Under the pieces are notes generated by a model. The model was not told where the DNA came from, made no database searches, and saw only the letters and a list, made by a program, of their open reading frames with translations. The position numbers and the translations under genes were made by a program. From contig JABDQX010000206.1 of the NCBI GenBank assembly GCA_013042035.1, positions 1-5,209 of the forward strand: 5,209 bases of DNA, given 5' to 3'. Of this stretch, positions 1 to 5,209 are shown piece after piece; position 1 is the stretch's first letter; every line of letters begins with the position of its first letter. The stretch is from Gammaproteobacteria bacterium. GTDB lineage: Bacteria; Pseudomonadota; Gammaproteobacteria; HK1.

Positions 1-162
1 GCGGCCATCAAGGACGTACAGCAAGAATCCAATTTGGCGACCAAGGCCGATCTGCGAGAGCTGGAAAACCGCATCGTCTATCGTTTGAGCCTGCAAATGG
101 GTGGCATGTTCATCGCCAACATCGTGGTCCTGACGGCCCTTTATAAATTGTTCGTATCCTGA
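1..162 (+). CDS. C-terminal end of a coiled-coil plus membrane-anchor protein (DUF1640-like), partial
   Basis: The frame is open from the first base of the window to a TGA at 160-162, giving the last 53 residues of a protein whose start lies outside. The visible part begins with a charged, heptad-like helix containing LATKADLRELENRI, a segment typical of small bacterial proteins of the DUF1640 / CCDC90-like type. It is followed by a stretch rich in Met, Ile, Val, Leu and Ala (about residues 33-52 of the fragment) that looks like one membrane-spanning helix, then a very short tail ending FVS. By family resemblance it would be a small coiled-coil protein anchored in the inner membrane by its C-terminus. 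No biochemical role is firmly known for bacterial members, so none is assigned. It converges on uup with a 52-base gap. The coding call is fairly secure from composition and domain order; the family name is recalled, not searched. Confidence 0.68.
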   Translation, partial: AAIKDVQQESNLATKADLRELENRIVYRLSLQMGGMFIANIVVLTALYKLFVS

Positions 163-214
163 CATCCATGCAGTCCGCAGGGCGCCCGTCCGCATCCTGC
201 CCGCACTCCAACAA

Positions 215-2215
215 TTATCCCTCCAACGCCTCCCAGCGTTGATAACTCTTTGCCAGCTCGGCCTCGATGGCTGCCAGCCTTGTGGTCATGGTGGCTATTT
301 TTTCATCCGTCTGCCGGTAAAAATCGGGCGTTGACATCTCGGTCTGTATTTTTTCGAGTTCCGTTTCTATTTCCTGGATCCTGGCCGGCAGCAGATCGAG
401 TTCCCGTTGGTCTTTGTAGCTTAGTTTTTTGTTTGGTTTGTTATCGGCCGGTTCTTTATCGCCCGATTTCCCGGGTTTTGCTGGCGATGGGGGGGCAGAG
501 CGGGTCATCTTTTTTGCGACCGGCTCGGCGACTACCCGTTGACGGAGCCAGTCATCGTATCCCCCCACGTACTCGGCAACCCGTCCATCTCCCTCGAAGA
601 CCAGTGTGCTGGTGACGACGCTATTTAAAAATGCCCGATCATGGCTGACCAGCAGCAGTGTGCCTTTGTAGTCCAGCAATAATTCTTCCAGCAGTTCGAG
701 GGTTTCCATATCGAGATCGTTGGTGGGCTCATCCATGACCAGAACATTGGCGGAACGGGTGAATAGTTTGGCCAGCAGCAATCGGTTTCTCTCACCGCCC
801 GACAGGGCTTTTACCGGCTGGCGAATCCGGTCCGGCGGAAAGAGGAAGTCCTGAAGATAACCAACGATATGTTTTCTCTGGCCGTTGATAACCACCGTAT
901 CGCTACCACCGGCGACATTGTCCTGAACGGATTTGTCTTCATCCAATGCGGCGCGCATCTGGTCGAAATAGGCGACTTCGAGCTTGGTACCGAACCGTAT
1001 TTTCCCGGCGCTCGGCATCAGTGCCGCGCGCGGTAATGCCCGTCGATTATCTTCATCCGTAACACCAACGGTTTTTTGCGGGTTGTTGAGCGATATACCC
1101 GTGGCGGGAGGAAATAGCAGGTTGAGTAGGGTAGTTTTGCCGACACCATTGGGGCCGATGAGCCCAACCTTGTCGCCGCGCAAGATGGTGGTTGAGAAAC
1201 CCTTGATCACCGGGACGCTATCCCAGGCATAACTCACCTCCTCGGCTTCCACCACCAGCTTGCCGGATTGTTCGGCCATCGAGAGCGCCATCCGAACCTT
1301 GCCCGGACCGGTTCTGCGTCCGGCGCGGTCCTCGCGCATCGCCTGCAATGACCGCACCCGGCCTTCGTTGCGGGTTCTTCTGGCCTTGATCCCCTGCCGT
1401 ATCCAGACTTCTTCCTGGGCGAGTTTTTTGTCGAACCGGGCATTGGCCTTGTCTTCGGCATTTTGCATTTCGTCCTTGCGCCGCAGGAAATTCCGGTAGT
1501 CACCGGGCCAATCCGTCAGGTTACCCCGATCGAGCTCGATGATGCGGGTGGCGAGCCGCTGCAAAAAGGCACGGTCGTGGGTGACGAATAATAATGCGCC
1601 GTTGAAGCCCAACAGGAATTCTTCCAGCCAGTCGATAGACGCGATATCCAGGTGGTTGGTGGGTTCATCCAACAAGAGCAGATCGGGTTCGAGCACCAGC
1701 GCCCGGGCCAACAGAACCCGTCGCTTGAGACCGCCGGAGAGGGTATCGAACGCCAGCTCCGCATCAAGGGAAAGCCGTGAAACAACGGCCTCCACACGCT
1801 GCTCCGTTCGCCAGCCATTATCGGCCTCCAAACGGTGCTGAACCGCCGATAGCCGTGCCAGCGTGCCCTCGGCGCCGCCGTCCCCGGTCTCCAGGCGGGT
1901 CGCCAGGTGATGATATTGGCGAATCAGCTCACCGAGTTCCCCCAGCCCCGAGGAGACGACATCGAAAACCGAACCGGTGATATCATCGGGCACCTCCTGG
2001 GTCAGGCGGGTGATGATGGCGCCTTGGCGCGCGTTGATCTGCCCATCATCGGGTTGGATCTCGCCGGCAATCAGCTTCATTAACGTGGATTTTCCCGTGC
2101 CGTTGCGCCCGAGCAGGCAGATCCTTTCACCTTTGTCGATGGACAGTGATATTTGCTCCAGAAGCGCGGGACCCCCAAAACTCAATTGCACGTTGCGCAG
2201 GGTGAACAGTGGCAT
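215..2215 (-). CDS. uup: ABC-F family ATPase Uup
   Basis: This encodes a 666-residue soluble protein with two ATP-binding cassettes and no membrane segments, the hallmark of ABC-F proteins. Cassette 1 has Walker A GRNGTGKS (36-43), signature LSGGLKRR (159-166), Walker B ending LLDEPTNHLD (to 190) and the switch THD (212-214). A charged linker (about 240-310) follows. Cassette 2 has Walker A GPNGVGKT (354-361), signature LSGGERNR (471-478), Walker B ending MDEPTNDLD (to 502) and SHD (524-526). A Pro/Lys-rich tether (about 561-597) leads to a C-terminal coiled coil (about 598-666), the domain that binds DNA in E. coli Uup. The blocks TKLEVAYFDQ and GYLQDFLF separate Uup from EttA, YbiT and YheS. 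E. coli Uup is associated with ribosome function and with restraining precise transposon excision. E. coli Uup is about 635 residues; most of the excess here is an insertion at about 369-401. The ATG is supported by an immediate NBD start (MPLFTLRNVQLSFG) and a weak upstream ribosome site. All ATPase motifs are intact. Confidence 0.95.
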   Translation of the reverse strand: MPLFTLRNVQLSFGGPALLEQISLSIDKGERICLLGRNGTGKSTLMKLIAGEIQPDDGQINARQGAIITRLTQEVPDDITGSVFDVVSSGLGELGELIRQYHHLATRLETGDGGAEGTLARLSAVQHRLEADNGWRTEQRVEAVVSRLSLDAELAFDTLSGGLKRRVLLARALVLEPDLLLLDEPTNHLDIASIDWLEEFLLGFNGALLFVTHDRAFLQRLATRIIELDRGNLTDWPGDYRNFLRRKDEMQNAEDKANARFDKKLAQEEVWIRQGIKARRTRNEGRVRSLQAMREDRAGRRTGPGKVRMALSMAEQSGKLVVEAEEVSYAWDSVPVIKGFSTTILRGDKVGLIGPNGVGKTTLLNLLFPPATGISLNNPQKTVGVTDEDNRRALPRAALMPSAGKIRFGTKLEVAYFDQMRAALDEDKSVQDNVAGGSDTVVINGQRKHIVGYLQDFLFPPDRIRQPVKALSGGERNRLLLAKLFTRSANVLVMDEPTNDLDMETLELLEELLLDYKGTLLLVSHDRAFLNSVVTSTLVFEGDGRVAEYVGGYDDWLRQRVVAEPVAKKMTRSAPPSPAKPGKSGDKEPADNKPNKKLSYKDQRELDLLPARIQEIETELEKIQTEMSTPDFYRQTDEKIATMTTRLAAIEAELAKSYQRWEALEG

Positions 2216-2221
2216 GTAAGT

Positions 2222-2226
2222 ACCTA
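2222..2226 (-). promoter_or_regulatory. Weak ribosome binding site for uup
   Basis: Read on the minus strand, TAGGT lies 6 bases before the uup ATG. It is only a partial match to the Shine-Dalgarno consensus, but the spacing is right and no better candidate lies nearby. It supports the start at 2215. Confidence 0.4.
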
Positions 2227-2264
2227 TGGAATGACGAACACGGAAGAGCCTTATCCAGAATGGA

Positions 2265-2294
2265 ATGATACTGAAGAGGTCTCGTGGATTTCAA
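2265..2294 (-). promoter_or_regulatory. Predicted sigma70-type promoter for uup
   Basis: On the minus strand a TTGAAA -35 element (2289-2294) is followed after 18 bases by a TATCAT -10 element (2265-2270). Each differs from consensus at one position. Transcription would start near 2258, giving an untranslated leader of roughly 43 bases before the uup ATG. This is the best promoter-like pair I found in the divergent intergenic region on either strand. It is inferred from motif match and position only. Confidence 0.55.
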
Positions 2295-2325
2295 AGCAAT
2301 CGATAACGTGAAATACTTCCCAAAA

Positions 2326-2331
2326 TAGAAT
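2326..2331 (+). promoter_or_regulatory. Candidate -10 element for dnaE (no clear -35)
   Basis: TAGAAT matches the TATAAT consensus at five of six positions and lies 62 bases upstream of the dnaE ATG. No recognisable -35 hexamer occurs 16-18 bases upstream and there is no extended TG motif, so the promoter would be weak or activator-dependent. dnaE must be transcribed from this divergent region or from a promoter within uup, because the upstream gene points the other way. This is the most plausible single candidate, held loosely. Confidence 0.25.
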
Positions 2332-2351
2332 GGTGCCATTAAATGGTTCCA
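2331..2351 (+). promoter_or_regulatory. Imperfect 21-base dyad next to the dnaE -10 candidate
   Basis: The ten bases TGGTGCCATT and AATGGTTCCA are inverted around a central A at 2341, with eight of ten positions complementary; the inner five pairs (CCATT/AATGG) and outer three (TGG/CCA) are perfect. The element overlaps where dnaE transcription would begin if the TAGAAT at 2326-2331 is its -10. That placement would suit an operator for a dimeric repressor or a small hairpin at the transcript's 5' end. It may also be chance, since short dyads are common. Confidence 0.3.
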
Positions 2352-2393
2352 CTGTCGTAAAAACTTTTCCGGGAAACCCGATCACCTGTAAAA

Positions 2394-5209
2394 ATGTCCT
2401 CCCCCTCCTTCGTCCACCTTCATCTTCACACCGAATACTCCCTGGTCGATGGGATTATTCGCATCCCCGCGCTGATAGAAAACGTTCGCAATGCCGGTAT
2501 GCCGGCGGTTGCGGTAACCGATCAGGGCAATCTGTTCGCGGTGGTCAAGTTCTACCGGGCCGCGGTTGCCGCGGGGATAAAACCTATTATCGGCGCCGAT
2601 GTCCGGATCTCCGATCGCGATGATCAACGGCACGCCTCGCGACTGGTGCTTTTGTGTCAAAACACCCAGGGATATCAGAATCTCTCCCGGTTGGTATCGA
2701 AAAGCTATACATCGGGTCAACTTGGCGATATCCCCGTCATACACACGGATTGGCTGAAAAACGCCAGCGCTGGCCTGATTGCGCTCTCCGGCGGGCGAGA
2801 AGGCAGTATCGGCAGGGCGCTGATCGAGGGACGTCCCCAGGAAGCCAGAGACTGGTGCCAGCGCCTCCACGCCCTGTTTCCGGATTGCTTTTATCTGGAA
2901 CTTTCGCGCACGGGCAAGGAAGGAGAGGCGATGTATGAGGAAGGCGCGCTGGCGCTGGCCGTGGAAAATAATCTGCCGGTGGTTGCCACCAACGAAGTCT
3001 GTTTTGTTCTGCCGGATGATTTCGATGTCCACGAGGCCAGGGTGTGCATCTTCGAGGGCAATATGCTGGCCGACCCGCGCAGAGCCCGCCGCTTCAGCGG
3101 CGAGCAGTACCTGCGCACCCCTCGGGAGATGGCGGAATGCTTTGCCGATATCCCCGAAGCCATCGAAAACACCGTCGAGATCGCCCGTCGCTGCAATGTG
3201 GCCTTCCGGTTCGGGGACAATCATCTGCCGGATTTTCCGGTGAGCGAGGGGACATCCCTGGATATCTGGTTCAAGGAGCAATCGCGTCAGGGCCTGGAAG
3301 GGCGCCTTGCGAAGCTGTTCAATGTCGAATCCCCGGATTTCCCGACTCAGCGTATTCCCTACGACGAGCGTCTGAAGACCGAGCTGGATGTGATTATTCG
3401 GATGGGTTATTCGGGCTACTTTCTAATCGTTTCGGATTTTATCCGCTGGGCGCGGGAAAACGGCGTCCCGGTTGGACCAGGACGGGGCTCGGGAGCGGGC
3501 TCCCTGGCCGCCTTCGCCCTCGAGATCACGGATCTCGATCCCATCCGGTATGACCTGTTATTCGAGCGTTTTTTGAATCCGGAGCGGGTCTCTCTACCGG
3601 ATTTCGACGTGGACTTTTGCATGGAAGGCCGTGATCGGGTCATCGAGTATGTCACCAAGCGCTACGGCGGCAGTGAGCTTGTGGCCCAGATTATCACCTT
3701 CGGCACCATGGCCGCCAAGGCCGTGGTGCGCGATGTGGGCCGGATCCTGGGCCATCCCTACGGGTTTGTGGATCAGATCGCCAAACTTATCCCGTTCGAT
3801 CTGGGGATTACCCTGGAAAAAGCTCTGGAACAGGAAGAGATGCTGCGTCAGCGCTATGAGAACGAGGAGGATGTCCGCGCACTGATCGATCTGGCGAAAA
3901 GACTCGAGGGACTTGCCCGAAACGCCGGACGACATGCCGGCGGCGTAGTGATTGCCCCAAGACCCCTGACAGAATTCATGCCGCTTTACTGCGAAAAAGG
4001 CGCGGCGGGCGTGGTAACGCAATTGGACAAGGACGACGTGGAGTCCGTGGGGCTGGTGAAGTTCGATTTTCTTGGCCTGCGCACCCTGACGATTATCAAT
4101 TGGACAATACAAAACATCAATCGTTTTGCTTTACAGACTGCTTCACGCAATGGCCGGGGCTCGGCAGGGGATTCAGAGGAGGAAACAGACGCAGGGAATC
4201 AGCCGCTATTGGATATCACCACCATCCCACTGGACGATAAAAAAACCTTCGAGCTCATCAAGCAGGGGGCGACGAACGCGGTATTTCAGTTGGAATCCCG
4301 GGGGATGCGGGATCTGATCCGGCGCCTTCAGCCGGATGACTTCGAGGACATCATCGCTCTGGTGGCATTGTTTCGTCCGGGGCCACTGCAATCGGGGATG
4401 GTGGATGATTTCATCGAGCGCAAGCATGGCAGGGCCAAGGCCAGCTACCTGCACTCGGAACTGGAGCCGGCCCTCAAACCGACCTACGGCGTGATTCTGT
4501 ATCAGGAGCAGGTCATGCAGATTGCCCGCGTGCTGGCCGGCTATACCCTGGGTGGCGCTGATTTGCTGCGTCGTGCCATGGGTAAGAAGAAAGCGTCGGA
4601 AATGGCAAAACAGCGTAGCGTCTTCGTGTCCGGCGCCAAGGCGCGGGGTGTCGATGAGGATCAGGCCAGCCATATTTTCGATCTCATGGAAAAATTCGCG
4701 GGCTACGGTTTTAACAAATCCCATTCGGCGGCCTATGCGCTCATCGCCTATCAAACTGCCTGGCTGAAGGCCCATCATCCCGCGGCCTTCATGGCGGCGG
4801 TCTTATCGGGCGATATGGATAAAACCGATAAGGTGGTCATCTCCATCGACGAATGCCGACGCATGGGGCTTGCGATATTACCGCCCGACATCAATCAATG
4901 TCGGTTCGAGTTCACGGTTCACGATGCAAAAACCATCCGATATGGTCTGGGGGCCATCAAAGGCGCCGGAGAAGCAGCGTTAAAAAGCATGTTGATGGTG
5001 CGGGACGAACACGGCCCCTTCACGGATCTGTTCGATCTATGCCGCCGGATCGATACCCGAAAAATGAACCGCCGAGTCCTCGAAGCGCTGATCCGCGCCG
5101 GCGCCCTGGACGGACTGGGGCCAACGCGCACCGCCATCTTCAACTCACTGGACGCGGCGATTCGAGCGGCCGAGCAGAATAATCGGGCCCAATCGACCGG
5201 TCAGGCGGA
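2394..5209 (+). CDS. dnaE: DNA polymerase III alpha subunit (DnaE1), 3' end beyond window
   Basis: This is the catalytic subunit of the replicative DNA polymerase III holoenzyme. The frame stays open for 938 codons to the window edge; E. coli DnaE has 1160 residues. The N-terminal PHP domain (about 1-270) begins FVHLHLHTEYSLVDG. The palm carries GPGRGSGAGS (361-370) and PDFDVDF (402-408), whose D405 and D407 match E. coli catalytic D401 and D403; D558 in GLVKFDFLGL matches D555. The fingers hold QLESRGM, LFRPGPLQSGM (659-669), ILYQEQVMQI (701-710) and FAGYGFNKSHSAAY (768-781). A helix-hairpin-helix region (about 830-910) with NRRVLEALIRAGALDGLGP follows. The last codons, TGQA, are where E. 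coli enters its QADMF clamp-binding motif, so the OB fold and tau-binding domain lie outside. The ATG is fixed by homology and by an in-frame TAA at 2358-2360 with no other start codon between. No strong Shine-Dalgarno sequence precedes it. An insertion of about 18 residues sits at 578-603. Confidence 0.97.
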   Translation, partial: MSSPSFVHLHLHTEYSLVDGIIRIPALIENVRNAGMPAVAVTDQGNLFAVVKFYRAAVAAGIKPIIGADVRISDRDDQRHASRLVLLCQNTQGYQNLSRLVSKSYTSGQLGDIPVIHTDWLKNASAGLIALSGGREGSIGRALIEGRPQEARDWCQRLHALFPDCFYLELSRTGKEGEAMYEEGALALAVENNLPVVATNEVCFVLPDDFDVHEARVCIFEGNMLADPRRARRFSGEQYLRTPREMAECFADIPEAIENTVEIARRCNVAFRFGDNHLPDFPVSEGTSLDIWFKEQSRQGLEGRLAKLFNVESPDFPTQRIPYDERLKTELDVIIRMGYSGYFLIVSDFIRWARENGVPVGPGRGSGAGSLAAFALEITDLDPIRYDLLFERFLNPERVSLPDFDVDFCMEGRDRVIEYVTKRYGGSELVAQIITFGTMAAKAVVRDVGRILGHPYGFVDQIAKLIPFDLGITLEKALEQEEMLRQRYENEEDVRALIDLAKRLEGLARNAGRHAGGVVIAPRPLTEFMPLYCEKGAAGVVTQLDKDDVESVGLVKFDFLGLRTLTIINWTIQNINRFALQTASRNGRGSAGDSEEETDAGNQPLLDITTIPLDDKKTFELIKQGATNAVFQLESRGMRDLIRRLQPDDFEDIIALVALFRPGPLQSGMVDDFIERKHGRAKASYLHSELEPALKPTYGVILYQEQVMQIARVLAGYTLGGADLLRRAMGKKKASEMAKQRSVFVSGAKARGVDEDQASHIFDLMEKFAGYGFNKSHSAAYALIAYQTAWLKAHHPAAFMAAVLSGDMDKTDKVVISIDECRRMGLAILPPDINQCRFEFTVHDAKTIRYGLGAIKGAGEAALKSMLMVRDEHGPFTDLFDLCRRIDTRKMNRRVLEALIRAGALDGLGPTRTAIFNSLDAAIRAAEQNNRAQSTGQA

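Noticed and set aside
177..200. Possible hairpin GCAGG/CCTGC (177-181 with 196-200), plus the palindrome GGGCGCCC at 180-187, as a terminator between the convergent genes
   Set aside because: The stem is only five pairs with a long unpaired interior, and no T-tract follows on either strand. The GGGCGCCC palindrome has no loop. Not enough to call an intrinsic terminator.
2127..2339. A 70-codon minus-strand open frame spanning the uup start and most of the divergent gap
   Set aside because: It overlaps the uup coding start in another frame, covers the predicted uup promoter and has no recognisable motif.
2366..2376. Short inverted repeat TTTCC-G-GGAAA 17 bases before the dnaE ATG
   Set aside because: Five-base arms with a one-base centre cannot form a stable hairpin and are likely to occur by chance.
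2382..3281. A 299-codon open frame on the minus strand opposite the start of dnaE
   Set aside because: The plus strand here encodes unmistakable DnaE PHP and palm sequence. The antisense product has no recognisable family motifs and its frame is open because of the GC-biased codon positions of dnaE.
4081..4205. Possible frameshift or inserted mobile fragment in dnaE
   Set aside because: I checked the frame line by line from 2394 to 5209 and it stays open with conserved DnaE sequence on both sides. No target-site duplication or inverted repeats flank the extra codons.
3594..4778. Two further long minus-strand open frames (3594-4112, 172 codons; 4206-4778, 190 codons) opposite dnaE
   Set aside because: Both lie entirely over conserved DnaE catalytic and fingers sequence and look like shadows of its codon bias.
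1..5209. CRISPR arrays, insertion sequences, tRNA or rRNA genes, defence systems, riboswitches
   Set aside because: No regularly spaced repeats, transposase motifs or RNA gene signatures were seen; nearly all the sequence is accounted for by three protein genes and one short divergent gap.

Overview
The window is 5.2 kb of ordinary-looking, moderately GC-rich chromosome from a gammaproteobacterium. The evidence is the replicative polymerase alpha subunit, which follows the Escherichia/Pseudomonas DnaE1 pattern nearly block for block (start MSxPxFVHL, VTDQ in the PHP domain, PDFDVDFCM, QLESRGM, LFRPGPLQSGM, FAGYGFNKSHSAAYAL). The accompanying ABC-F protein matches gammaproteobacterial Uup. I cannot name a genus.

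Layout: (1) Bases 1-162 are the tail of a plus-strand gene whose product ends in a short coiled coil and a membrane-type helix (DUF1640-like). (2) A 52-base gap separates it from the convergent uup gene, which fills 215-2215 on the minus strand. (3) Bases 2216-2393 are a 178-base divergent promoter region with a good sigma70-type promoter for uup, a weak -10 candidate for dnaE, and an imperfect 21-base dyad beside that -10. (4) dnaE starts at 2394 on the plus strand and runs off the window, open to the last base. The visible 938 codons hold the PHP, palm, thumb, fingers and helix-hairpin-helix regions. They end inside the expected internal beta-clamp-binding motif.

The two main genes both concern DNA or translation housekeeping. 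DnaE is the DNA polymerase III catalytic subunit. Uup is a soluble twin-ATPase with a DNA-binding C-terminal coiled coil, linked in E. coli to ribosome function and to limiting precise transposon excision. They diverge from one intergenic region, so they could share regulation, but nothing in the sequence proves it. In many gammaproteobacteria dnaE lies downstream of rnhB in the lpx cluster; here it does not.

I found no new system, mobile element, CRISPR array or RNA gene. The points worth a second look are modest: hydrophilic insertions within the conserved cores of both Uup and DnaE, a PHP domain only partly decayed, and the structure of the divergent promoter region.
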